A DNA stretch of 64,000 bases from assembly GCA_965223405.1 (NCBI GenBank), contig CBDCWO010000006.1, forward strand, positions 1,302,001 through 1,366,000. The letters are read 5' to 3'. Position 1 is the first letter of the stretch, and the number at the start of each line of letters is the position of its first letter. A model generated the notes under the pieces. That model worked only from the letters and a program-made list of their open reading frames with translations. It was not told the origin of the DNA and made no database searches. The DNA comes from CBDCWO01 sp965223405 (GTDB lineage Bacteria > Bacteroidota > Bacteroidia > Chitinophagales > Saprospiraceae). The position numbers and the translations under genes are program-made. This document shows, in pieces, positions 48,878-57,161 of the stretch.

Positions 48878-50649
48878 GGGTTTGCTGATTTTTTCAGAAA
48901 TGCGGCATAAATATTTGTTTATCAACATATTGTGTTGATAACAAAGTAGTGATTTATAGTTATAAGTGCAAGGTATTGGTTATTTTACTATCAAAACCCT
49001 TGCAGTTATGATACGATATACACCTGCTAATCAGCTTACTCTTGAAGGATTTAAACATCCATTTGATCAAGATCTGAGTCCTGATAACCGTTGGGTAATT
49101 CTAGCTAAATTGATACCATGGGATGATTTGGCTTCTATTTATGCACGTAATCTGAGGACTGATTCTGGACGAGAAAGTGTAGACATCCGAATGGTAATAG
49201 GAGCAATAATAGTCAAACACCGATTGGGACTTAGTGACCGTGATACGGTACAAGAAATTTCTGAGAATATTTATATTCAATACTTTTGTGGATTGAAAAG
49301 TTTTCAAACAGCCCTTCCATTTGATCCATCGCTTTTTGTAGATATACGTAAAAGAATGGGTGCTGAAATGTTTGATTCGTTTAATGATCTGATCATTTCT
49401 CGAACTGAACAACTCAAACCAAAACACAAACGGATTATTAAACAAGAAGGAAAGGATAATTTACCAAACAAAGGTCCTGGATCTCCAACTGAAAACAAGT
49501 CTTCTGTTTGCGAAGAACCAATGCCAGAACAAACCACTTCAAAAATTACTCACAAAGGGAAGCTGAAGATAGATGCCACCGTGGCCGATCAACAAATCAA
49601 ATATCCAACCGATTTAGGATTAATTAGTGAAAGTCGTTTAGAAAGTGAGCGTCTGATAGATATACTATACAAAATGACTGATTTAAAGGTTAAGCCTCGC
49701 ACTTATCGAAGGATTGCCAAAAAGGAATACTTAAACCTGGCCAAAAAGAAAAATAAATCTAAAAAACAGATCAGAAAGGTAATTGGCCAACAACTCAGAT
49801 ATTTAAGCAGAAATATCAAAACAATTCACAAATTGCTAAACATTATTTCACAAAATTCTATTCCTTTTACTCGTCGTGATCAGCGCATCTTTTGGGTAAT
49901 TCAATTGATTTGCAATCAGCAAATGAGGATGTATGATAATAAAACACATAGTTGCCCAGACAGGATCGTAAATATTTACCAACCTTATGTTAGGCCAATA
50001 GTCAGGGGTAAAGACAAGGTTACAGTAGAGTTTGGAAGTAAAATAAGTGTCAGCGAATGTGAAGGGTACAGCAAAGTAGATCACATCAGTTGGCATGCCT
50101 TTAATGAGTCTTCAGATCTGAAATTGCAAGTAGAAAAATTTCGAATTACATTTGGTTATTATCCAGAGTTATTATTGGCTGACAGGATCTATTTGAACAG
50201 AAACAACAGAGCATGGTTAAAAGATAAAGGAATCCGAATTGTAGGAAAACCTTTGGGTAGACCTCCTAAACAATCTCTCACTCCCTATCAAAAACGAAAA
50301 CTCAAAAAAGAACGTAATCAACGTAATCATGTGGAAGGAAAAATTGGTCAAGGTAAAAATGGTTATGGCCTCAATAATATAAAAGCCCGAAGACAAGATA
50401 CCTCAGAAAGCTGGATAGGCGCAATCTTCTTTGTATTGAACCTGGTTAACTTGTGGAAAATTGTAATCAAATATCCGAATATTTTATTTCAAAATTTGCA
50501 ATCCGAAATTCACCTTCCGATAACTAGCATTGTTAATGACTTAAACAAATTGATTCCCAAGTTCAATTTTCAATTCGTCTGGCATCCTAAAAATAGAAAA
50601 GAAAAAAAAGTAAGACAATTTGTATTTAGAATATAAAATCAGCAAACCC
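48878..50649 (+). mobile_element. Complete 1772-bp insertion sequence, IS1182/IS5-like
   Basis: Terminal inverted repeats GGGTTTGCTGATTTT (48878-48892) and AAAATCAGCAAACCC (50635-50649) match over 15 bp. The 6-bp target CAATTA is duplicated at 48872-48877 and 50650-50655. The empty site is preserved at 45.37 kb in the paralogous copy (CAATTACG), which proves the insertion point. Contains one transposase gene. Confidence 0.93.
49008..50636 (+). CDS. IS1182/IS5-like DDE transposase
   Basis: From ATG 49008 (MIRYTPANQLTLEGFKHPF) the protein has 542 residues; a GTG at 48966 opens the same frame. The N-terminal region (IPWDDLASIYARNL, VIGAIIVKHRLGLSDRDTVQEI, FDPSLFVDIRKRMG) is the DUF772 type, followed by a charged insertion near 150-190 and the catalytic part: first Asp in LKIDATVADQ, second in LLLADRIYLNRNNRAWL, Glu in HVEGKIGQGKNGYG. 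It looks intact. The exact ISfinder family (IS1182 or a near IS5 group) is uncertain. Confidence 0.88.
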   Translation: MIRYTPANQLTLEGFKHPFDQDLSPDNRWVILAKLIPWDDLASIYARNLRTDSGRESVDIRMVIGAIIVKHRLGLSDRDTVQEISENIYIQYFCGLKSFQTALPFDPSLFVDIRKRMGAEMFDSFNDLIISRTEQLKPKHKRIIKQEGKDNLPNKGPGSPTENKSSVCEEPMPEQTTSKITHKGKLKIDATVADQQIKYPTDLGLISESRLESERLIDILYKMTDLKVKPRTYRRIAKKEYLNLAKKKNKSKKQIRKVIGQQLRYLSRNIKTIHKLLNIISQNSIPFTRRDQRIFWVIQLICNQQMRMYDNKTHSCPDRIVNIYQPYVRPIVRGKDKVTVEFGSKISVSECEGYSKVDHISWHAFNESSDLKLQVEKFRITFGYYPELLLADRIYLNRNNRAWLKDKGIRIVGKPLGRPPKQSLTPYQKRKLKKERNQRNHVEGKIGQGKNGYGLNNIKARRQDTSESWIGAIFFVLNLVNLWKIVIKYPNILFQNLQSEIHLPITSIVNDLNKLIPKFNFQFVWHPKNRKEKKVRQFVFRI

Positions 50650-50655
50650 CAATTA
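50650..50655 (+). repeat. Target-site duplication, right copy
   Basis: CAATTA directly follows the right inverted repeat; the unoccupied paralogue at 45.37 kb has a single CAATTA. Confidence 0.9.
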
Positions 50656-50838
50656 CGCATAGTAGATCGGTAAGACCAGGGTTCTTTTATTATATGCGGA
50701 TCAATAGTGGAAAGTTGACTCATCATCTTGGTGCTCAGAAAATTGAGATTCCAATATAATCAATAAGGATCGAACTTTGAAAAAGTAAGGTAATTTTCTA
50801 TACCTGTCCTGATAAGGCGGCTGCCGTGGTCATCGCGT

Positions 50839-50848
50839 GTTGTGTGAC
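50839..50848 (-). repeat. attC-like R'' arm after the second serine hydrolase gene
   Basis: On the minus strand GTCACACAAC starts 5 bp after the stop codon and matches 9 of 10 bases of GTCACACAAA, the plus-strand sequence that opens this unit (52920-52929). The second arm of the site is not seen; the decayed copy of the 45-kb gene begins about 40 bp further on. Confidence 0.5.
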
Positions 50849-50852
50849 GTAT

Positions 50853-52667
50853 TCACTTTTCTAATTCAAGAATCTTTTTAAGTGCAAATCTATTATCCGG
50901 CTTAATCTTAAGCGATTCACGAAAACTTTGAATTGCTTCTTCCTTAGCCCCAATCTTAATATAGGCTTCTCCTAATGCATTATGAGCTATAGGGCTAGCT
51001 GGATGTAACTCGATATTAATCTTAAAAACCTGAATAGCTTTTTCAACTTGATCCGAATAGAGAAAACTATAGCCAAAACTATTAATTCGACTTTCCTGTA
51101 CAACTATGTTAGTTGAATCTTTCTTTCTGAGTTCTTTATAAGCATTCAACCCTTTCTCAAAGGAATCGTTAAACAATAACTCATATGGCACTTTCTCATC
51201 TTTTTGTAATCGATTACATATTTGGGATTCTCTTGCTCCATCATCGGCCAAGAAAACCAAAGTCATTTCACCATCAATTTCTTTAAAAGTGATCTTAGTA
51301 CTATTCTCTCGGCGTATATAAAGATTAGAATCTATCTTAATTAATTCTTCAAAATTATTAGGGATATAGTGGTAATATATCCTGTTATTTTTCTCCAAAA
51401 TAGTAGTAACGTTATCATCATTGTATTTATACCTTCCCATAATTCTATCTTTTTCTTCTCTGATAATTGGTAAAGGAACAAATGTATCAGATAAAAAGTT
51501 GTCCCACTGATAAACTCTTGCAACAGATCGGATAACTTCATTAATTAGATTTGGCTGATTTGAATTACTTAAAACAACTACGCCATATCCTTTATCCCTA
51601 TGCGCAATAAATTGGCTAGAAAAACCTTCATTCCAACCTCCGTGTTGAAAATACACCTCTTCTCCCTTGTCCAAGATGAAAATCCCTAATCCCATATAAC
51701 TTTGCAGAAATGGAGTCATCATCTTAGTGGACAATTCCTTTGAAAGTATTTTTGAATTCATACCATTTTGTAGGCTACTTTGAATGTCAATAACAAAACT
51801 AGCTAAATCCGATGCGGTAGTCCAGAGTCCGGCAGCTGCCATTTCTGGATATATATTAAATCCTCCATTAATCAAACTTCCATCTTGTGTATATCCATCG
51901 GCAGCATTTCTAAGTAGGCTGTCAGGTAGCTGTTGTTTAAATGTACTGGAGGACATTCCCAACGGATCTAGAACCAACTCTTTCATCAAGGTGGGAAAAT
52001 TTTTCCCGTAAACATCGGTTAGTAGTTGCTGGACTATACAATACCCACCACCTGAATATCGAAATTCAACTCCTGGGTATTCATCAATTTCAATCGCAGG
52101 CGAATTAGCTGGAGATTCACCATTAAGAATTTGTATAAAATCTGGAAGTTTTTCTTGAATTCCATATCCTGAGAACCCTTGGACAGTTACTCCTCCAGTG
52201 TGACTTAAAAGATGGGCCAAACTAATGGATTTTGAAAGGGTAAAATTGTTGTTTGGAATTTTCCATGAATCCAAATAAGTGTTGACATCTTTATTTAGGT
52301 CAATTTTCTTTAGATCGACAGTCTTAAGCGCTGCATAAGCTGCGACAGGTTTACTTATAGATCCAGCTTGAAATAGTGTCGCCTCTGTTACTGGTAATTT
52401 TTCCACTTTATCTTTTATGCCATAATATCCTACCCAATCTATTTTAAAATCTTTAATTACTGCAATTGTCACCCCTGGAATACCATAATATTGCATTCGT
52501 TCCTCTATATTCCAAGTTGAATCACCTTGTATAAGAACTAGCGAAGACAATCCGTTTTCAACATCGAGAATAGGCTTATTTTCCTGATCATTAACCAATC
52601 CTTTCTGTACCTTACAACTTCCCGATAAAATGACAATAGTAATAAGTAGGACAAATGAGTATTTCAT
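50853..52667 (-). CDS. Serine hydrolase lipoprotein (class C beta-lactamase fold) with TPR tail
   Basis: From ATG 52667 (MKYSFVLLITIVILSGSC) the protein has 604 residues and a lipobox; the open frame runs 36 codons further up to 52775, but that part lacks signal features. Nucleophile motif SISK (in FQAGSISKPVA), YSGGGYCIV as second motif and HGG (in FQHGGWNEGF) are present. The last about 110 residues form TPR repeats (AIQVFKINIELHPASPIAHN). It may be an envelope peptidase or esterase. It is a paralogue of the hydrolase at 29.2-30.6 kb. Confidence 0.87.
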   Translation of the reverse strand: MKYSFVLLITIVILSGSCKVQKGLVNDQENKPILDVENGLSSLVLIQGDSTWNIEERMQYYGIPGVTIAVIKDFKIDWVGYYGIKDKVEKLPVTEATLFQAGSISKPVAAYAALKTVDLKKIDLNKDVNTYLDSWKIPNNNFTLSKSISLAHLLSHTGGVTVQGFSGYGIQEKLPDFIQILNGESPANSPAIEIDEYPGVEFRYSGGGYCIVQQLLTDVYGKNFPTLMKELVLDPLGMSSSTFKQQLPDSLLRNAADGYTQDGSLINGGFNIYPEMAAAGLWTTASDLASFVIDIQSSLQNGMNSKILSKELSTKMMTPFLQSYMGLGIFILDKGEEVYFQHGGWNEGFSSQFIAHRDKGYGVVVLSNSNQPNLINEVIRSVARVYQWDNFLSDTFVPLPIIREEKDRIMGRYKYNDDNVTTILEKNNRIYYHYIPNNFEELIKIDSNLYIRRENSTKITFKEIDGEMTLVFLADDGARESQICNRLQKDEKVPYELLFNDSFEKGLNAYKELRKKDSTNIVVQESRINSFGYSFLYSDQVEKAIQVFKINIELHPASPIAHNALGEAYIKIGAKEEAIQSFRESLKIKPDNRFALKKILELEK

Positions 52668-52919
52668 TAGTATAGATAGTTTGTTATTACAATATATTTT
52701 TATAATATATTTAAATGGAAGAAATGGAAGGTTCTTAAACCTATACACTTTATAGCTATAATTAATTATTTCCACCTCCTATTAAATTATAATACAAATT
52801 TCCATTTTCGCTTACTTTCAAGCGGTTATTTATTCATGTTACACCTAATCGAGTCACGCAGGGGAATCTCACCCCTACGTTCTCTTTAATTACTGCTCCA
52901 ACATTTCCTCTCTTTTTAT

Positions 52920-53160
52920 GTCACACAAAATCTTGCTATCCGGATCTTTCTCTAAAAAGTTCCTGATATACGCTATTGTCTATGGGTTATTTTCTGTTTT
53001 GGTGGAAGTACCAAGATCAAGAAAATCTAGCGGACTAAATAGTTTTTTCCTGCTCTTTTGGGTAATATGCGTATAAATATCAGATAGCTCGCAGCTACCA
53101 TAGTTTTGCACACTTGGTCGTAAAACTTTGGTTTTGCATCCTCATCTACATTGCAATGTT
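52920..53160 (-). repeat. attC-like site (copy B) within the 230-bp dispersed repeat
   Basis: Positions 52931-53160 match 39473-39702 nearly base for base. The stem TATCCGGATCTTT/AAAGTTCCTGATA (52938-52969) has two mismatches, more decayed than copies C and D. On the minus strand GATAGCAAGAT-TTTGTGTGAC follows; here the core GTT has become TTT. No gene is seen in 52668-53374. Confidence 0.6.
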
Positions 53161-53374
53161 CTGGTTTTAGCTTAAATGATTTTTAAAGTTTCGGATAGTC
53201 GTGACCTGTGCCAACTTCCAATTAATTATGTATCAGAATAACTTAATTTTGATCACACGCGATAAGTGCAAGGGAAATAGTAAATTCGTGGCAAATTGCC
53301 ATCCATGGCTCGTGATGGAATCATGTCGATGGTGAGAAACGTTATTACTAAAACCTTACACAACAAAATTCATT

Positions 53375-53698
53375 ATGAAAATTTCAAACATAGATCACAT
53401 ACCGGGTCATACGATCACTGAGGTGATCGACATTGCCAGAGGCAGCACCGTCAGAGCTCGTAATTTGGGAAGGGATATTTTTGCCGGATTAAAAAATCTG
53501 GTCGGAGGAGAGATATCGGAGTACACCCGTCTGATGGCTGATGCTCGCGAACAGGCCATCGACCGTATGATCGCAGATGCTGAATCAATGGGAGCCGATG
53601 GCGTCGTCAATGTACGTTTTATGACCGCCATGGTGATGCAAGGTGCTTCGGAAATCCTAGCCTACGGCACCGCCGTCAAGCTTCAGAAAAACAGTTAA
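53375..53698 (+). CDS. UPF0145 (YbjQ-like) protein
   Basis: A 107-residue cytosolic protein with the full family pattern: IPGHTITEVIDIARGSTVRARNLGRD is split here as HTITEV, ARGSTVRARNLGRD, LVGGEISEYTRLMADAREQA and GADGVVNVRF. The family forms a pentamer with a dodecin-like fold; its role is unknown. It starts a tight same-strand run: smpB begins 2 bp after its stop. Confidence 0.9.
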   Translation: MKISNIDHIPGHTITEVIDIARGSTVRARNLGRDIFAGLKNLVGGEISEYTRLMADAREQAIDRMIADAESMGADGVVNVRFMTAMVMQGASEILAYGTAVKLQKNS

Positions 53699-53699
53699 G

Positions 53700-54164
53700 A
53701 TGGTCAAAGACTTTTCCCAATTCCAAATCAAAAATCGGAAAGCCGAGTACGAATATTTCTTTGTAGATAAGTATCAGGCTGGTATTGTTTTGTCCGGCTC
53801 GGAAGTAAAAGCGATCAGAGAAGGACATGCAAGTATCAAGGAAGCCTATTGTATATTACGCGATGGTGAGCTTTGGATTAAGAATATGCACATCAGCGAA
53901 TACAAACAAGCTGCTCAATTTAATCACGAACCGGTCAGGGAAAGGAAACTGCTCCTAAAGAAAAGTGAACTGAAAAAACTGGAACGAAAGATTAAAGAAA
54001 AAGGATTTACGTTGATTCCATATCGCATTTTCTTTTCAGATACCGGGTATGTGAAAGTTGAAATCGTGTTGGGAAAAGGCAAAAGATCATTTGATAAAAG
54101 AGAATCCATTAAAGCTAAAGATCAAATGAGGGATCTGGACCGAATCAAAAAACAATACCGCTAA
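53700..54164 (+). CDS. smpB: SsrA-binding protein
   Basis: A 154-residue RNA-binding protein that carries tmRNA to stalled ribosomes. Motifs: FVDKYQAGIVLSGSEVKAIR, NMHISEYKQAAQFNH, KRSFDKRESIKAKDQMRD and the basic tail RIKKQYR. Length is typical. It is 1 bp after UPF0145 and ends immediately before the next ATG. The tmRNA gene itself is not in the window. Confidence 0.96.
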   Translation: MVKDFSQFQIKNRKAEYEYFFVDKYQAGIVLSGSEVKAIREGHASIKEAYCILRDGELWIKNMHISEYKQAAQFNHEPVRERKLLLKKSELKKLERKIKEKGFTLIPYRIFFSDTGYVKVEIVLGKGKRSFDKRESIKAKDQMRDLDRIKKQYR

Positions 54165-55748
54165 ATGAGGAAAGGTTATTTTCTCATAATCACGATGTTT
54201 TGCTATGTCGTTTTTATTTTGTTTCGGTGTGCAAATCCCATCGCTCCAACCGGAGGAGAAAAAGACGTAGCACCACCCAACATTGTACCCGAAAAGTCTA
54301 CGCCCAACTTTCAAACCAACTTCAGAGAAACCGAAATCATCCTGACTTTTGATGAATGGATCAAGTTGGACAAACCTAATCAAATAGTTACTTCACCACC
54401 TTTTAAAAAGAGAATTAAAACCGAACTGAAAGGAAAATCTATCGAAATAACACTGCCTGAAGATGAACCTCTGAAAGACAGCATTACGTATACGATTAAT
54501 TTTGGAGATGCGATTCAGGACATTACTGAAAGTAATAAACTTACCAATTACCGGTTTGTTTTTTCAACCGGTCCACATATTGATTCATTGAGTATCCAGG
54601 GTAAAATATTGGATGCTGAAAGTAAGGAGCCGCTGGAAAACATCACGGCCATGCTTCACGCAGATCTTACGGATTCGATTATCTATCAGAGCACGCCTTA
54701 CTACTTTGCCAAAACCAACAAGAACGGAGATTTTAAAATCGAAAACGTCAAGGCGGGCAGTTTCAGAATGTTTGCCCTCTCCGATGCGGATCAGAATTAC
54801 ATTTATAATCCAGCCACCGAGCAATTGGGATTTCTGGATTCCCTGATCCAATTGCCGCGCGATCTCAATCAAGAAATCTCATTAACCCTATTCAAGCAAA
54901 ATCCGGAATACAAAAGGCTCCAGGTATACCTATACAAACACCATATTCGCTATGTCTTAAATCGAACACCTGCTGACCTTAAGATCGTCTCAGCCGGAAG
55001 CTATCCATTTTATCAATTGCAAAATATGGATACCCTTGAAATCTGGCACCAGATACCTTCTCCGGACACTCTGTTCATAGCGGATGATTATCATTTTTTG
55101 GATACACTGATCATTATCCCAGATAGTTTATCTGTAGATCCCCGAGCCTTTGCTTTATTGGGGAGTCCCCGTCGGAGTAGACTTTTTCCCGGAAAGGCGG
55201 TACCGCTGATTTTCAACCGACCTGTCACTGCTTTGGATACCGGAATGATTACATTGTTGGATAGTGCCTCCATGCCGGTTGCTTTTGACCTGGAAAGTGG
55301 AGAAAACCAAAAAATCCTCCTGATCAATGCCTCCTGGCAAACCGGATTTCCTTATCGCCTGCAAATATTACCTGGTTCAATAAATGGATGGGGAGGATTT
55401 ACCCTTGCAGATACTTTGGACCTTACCCTGGCGTTTGCCAAAGAGGAAGATTTCGGAACGATTAAAGTCAAATTTCCAAGTGCAGATTCTGCAAAAACCT
55501 ATATGGCGAAACTCCTGAATCAGGATAAACTGGTCGATCAATTCACTTGGGAAGGACAATCCACTATTACCCGTTCAGGTCTTAACCCTGGAAGTTATAC
55601 ATTACGTATTTTTGCTGATATCAATCAAAATACCATTTGGGACCCAGGGCATTATTTGCGCAAAATAAATCCTGAGCCGGTGTTGAATTTTAAAATTGAC
55701 AATTTAAGAGCAAACTGGGAAATGGAGGTCCCTGTCTCCTTTCAATAA
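54165..55748 (+). CDS. Ig-like domain (Big_5) lipoprotein
   Basis: A 527-residue lipoprotein (FCYVVFILFRC lipobox, then ANPIAPTGGEKD, a hallmark of this Bacteroidota family). An SbsA-type Ig-like domain (FDEWIKLDKPNQIVTSPPF, ITYTINFGDAIQDITE) is followed by a carboxypeptidase-regulatory-like domain (IQGKILDAESKEPLENITA) and beta domains. A structural or envelope role is inferred. It abuts smpB and is 6 bp from lptB. Confidence 0.85.
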   Translation: MRKGYFLIITMFCYVVFILFRCANPIAPTGGEKDVAPPNIVPEKSTPNFQTNFRETEIILTFDEWIKLDKPNQIVTSPPFKKRIKTELKGKSIEITLPEDEPLKDSITYTINFGDAIQDITESNKLTNYRFVFSTGPHIDSLSIQGKILDAESKEPLENITAMLHADLTDSIIYQSTPYYFAKTNKNGDFKIENVKAGSFRMFALSDADQNYIYNPATEQLGFLDSLIQLPRDLNQEISLTLFKQNPEYKRLQVYLYKHHIRYVLNRTPADLKIVSAGSYPFYQLQNMDTLEIWHQIPSPDTLFIADDYHFLDTLIIIPDSLSVDPRAFALLGSPRRSRLFPGKAVPLIFNRPVTALDTGMITLLDSASMPVAFDLESGENQKILLINASWQTGFPYRLQILPGSINGWGGFTLADTLDLTLAFAKEEDFGTIKVKFPSADSAKTYMAKLLNQDKLVDQFTWEGQSTITRSGLNPGSYTLRIFADINQNTIWDPGHYLRKINPEPVLNFKIDNLRANWEMEVPVSFQ

Positions 55749-55754
55749 TCTGAT

Positions 55755-56492
55755 ATGAAATTACACACGGAAAATTTGGTAAAATATTACGGTCGCAGAA
55801 AGGTGGTGGATAATGTATCCATCGAAGTGAACCAGGGTGAAATAGTAGGATTATTAGGTCCTAATGGAGCCGGGAAGACCACCACATTTTATATGGTTGT
55901 TGGATTTATTAAACCCAATGAAGGGGGCATATACTTGGAAGATCAAGCGATCACTAATTTACCCATGTTTAAAAGGGCAAGACTTGGAATCGGCTACCTT
56001 CCCCAGGAACCCTCCGTATTTCGTAAGCTTTCGGTTGAAAACAATTTAAAAGCGGTCTTGGAAATGACCAAAATGTCGAAACCGGAACAAAGTACTAAAT
56101 TGGAAGAGTTGATTCAGGAATTCGGTTTACATAAAGTCCGTAAAAATATGGGGGATTCTCTATCAGGTGGTGAACGTCGTCGTACTGAAATTGCAAGGGC
56201 TTTGGCTACGAATCCCAAATACATATTGCTGGATGAGCCCTTTGCAGGGATAGACCCCATAGCAGTAGAAGATATCCAAAACATAGTCAGCAAATTGGTT
56301 ACTAAAAATATTGGCATCCTAATTACAGATCACAATGTTCAAGAAACCCTATCCATCACCGATCGGGCTTATCTGATGTTTGAGGGACGAATTTTGAAAA
56401 GTGGTACCGCAGAAGATTTGGCTGCCGATCCTATGGTGCGTAAAGTCTATTTGGGACAAAACTTTGAATTGCGGAAAAAAATCGATTCATGA
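55755..56492 (+). CDS. lptB: Lipopolysaccharide export ABC transporter ATP-binding protein
   Basis: A 245-residue ATPase of the Lpt system that extracts LPS from the inner membrane. Walker A GPNGAGKTT, Q-loop YLPQEPSVF, signature LSGGERRR, Walker B YILLDEPFAGIDP and H-loop TDHNVQE are all intact. VRKVYLGQNFEL at the C-terminus is LptB-like. Its stop overlaps the next ATG (ATGA). LptF/G are not in the window. Confidence 0.95.
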   Translation: MKLHTENLVKYYGRRKVVDNVSIEVNQGEIVGLLGPNGAGKTTTFYMVVGFIKPNEGGIYLEDQAITNLPMFKRARLGIGYLPQEPSVFRKLSVENNLKAVLEMTKMSKPEQSTKLEELIQEFGLHKVRKNMGDSLSGGERRRTEIARALATNPKYILLDEPFAGIDPIAVEDIQNIVSKLVTKNIGILITDHNVQETLSITDRAYLMFEGRILKSGTAEDLAADPMVRKVYLGQNFELRKKIDS

Positions 56493-56749
56493 GGTGGGCA
56501 TTATTGACAGGATTATTGGTTGTTTGGTTAAGCAGTTTGAATTCTTGTAAGGATTTTGAGCGACCTATAGATTCGAAAACCAAGAAACTGATTGATACCA
56601 TAGTCGCACATCGTGTAGACTCGATGCGACCCCTATTGGATAGTCTTTGCTTGTTGCAATATGATACGATCTACCAATTGGCTTTTGATTCGATTATGCA
56701 GATCCGCTTAGAGCAAAAACGCGAGTTAATGGAATATGAATCGAAGTAA
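56489..56749 (+). CDS. Small lipoprotein
   Basis: An 86-residue protein with a lipobox (VVWLSSLNSC). The rest is charged and helical, with no recognised motif. It overlaps lptB by 4 bp and the next gene by 14 bp, so translation is coupled. No function assigned. Confidence 0.7.
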   Translation: MRWALLTGLLVVWLSSLNSCKDFERPIDSKTKKLIDTIVAHRVDSMRPLLDSLCLLQYDTIYQLAFDSIMQIRLEQKRELMEYESK

Positions 56750-57083
56750 ATATATCATCGCACTTTGGATAATAATTTCCGGTTGCTCCCAAACGGAAAA
56801 AGAATTGACACCGGCGGTTATGGCGCAAATAGAGGAAAAGGTAGCTGCTCAAGTCAGGTTTATCCAGACAGAATGTCGTGAGGAAATCATTGGCGCAGCG
56901 GAAGCCAAGGTAGACTCTATTTTGCTATTGCAAACATTTACTGAAAAAATAGATCTTTTCAAAGTACCGGAAAAGCCACTCAAACCCCATTATGTGGAAA
57001 TTCCGGAAATTCTGGATACCACACCGATTAAGCCGATCCTTAAAGCTAAAGACAGTACTACCATATTGGATACCATTAAGTAA
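56736..57083 (+). CDS. Small lipoprotein, coiled-coil-like
   Basis: A 115-residue lipoprotein (IIALWIIISGC). Residues 30-65 look like a helix (AQIEEKVAAQVRFIQTECRE); the rest is proline-rich. It is the last gene of the run starting at UPF0145. No function assigned. Confidence 0.65.
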   Translation: MNRSKYIIALWIIISGCSQTEKELTPAVMAQIEEKVAAQVRFIQTECREEIIGAAEAKVDSILLLQTFTEKIDLFKVPEKPLKPHYVEIPEILDTTPIKPILKAKDSTTILDTIK

Positions 57084-57161
57084 TCTTGATCTCACTAGAT
57101 AATCGTCTAATGCTGTGGGAACAAGGTTAATAATTGAACTCAGGTTCAAAATGGACACCCC

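Larger units (their letters stand above)
48733..50800 (-). pseudogene. Second, IS-interrupted copy of the 45.1-45.5 kb gene
   Basis: Segments 48733-48877 and 50650-50800 align to 45230-45385 and the following bases up to about 45530. Joined, they encode MMSQLSTIDPHIIKEPWSYR, then STMRNWTFELYKNAPGDENQ, then IGLHFPFEDSMVTFLTDLKY, ending in WSQPVPDDMD. The 3' 145 bp are missing, replaced by attC-like copy D. A TGA in the upstream frame (TTAT-TGA-TTA) shows earlier decay. The IS splits the copy at CAATTA. Confidence 0.85.

Noticed and set aside
57134..57149. Terminator after the lipoprotein run (TTGAAC-tcag-GTTCAA)
   Set aside because: Only a 6-bp stem with no GC-rich base and a weak T-run; not convincing.
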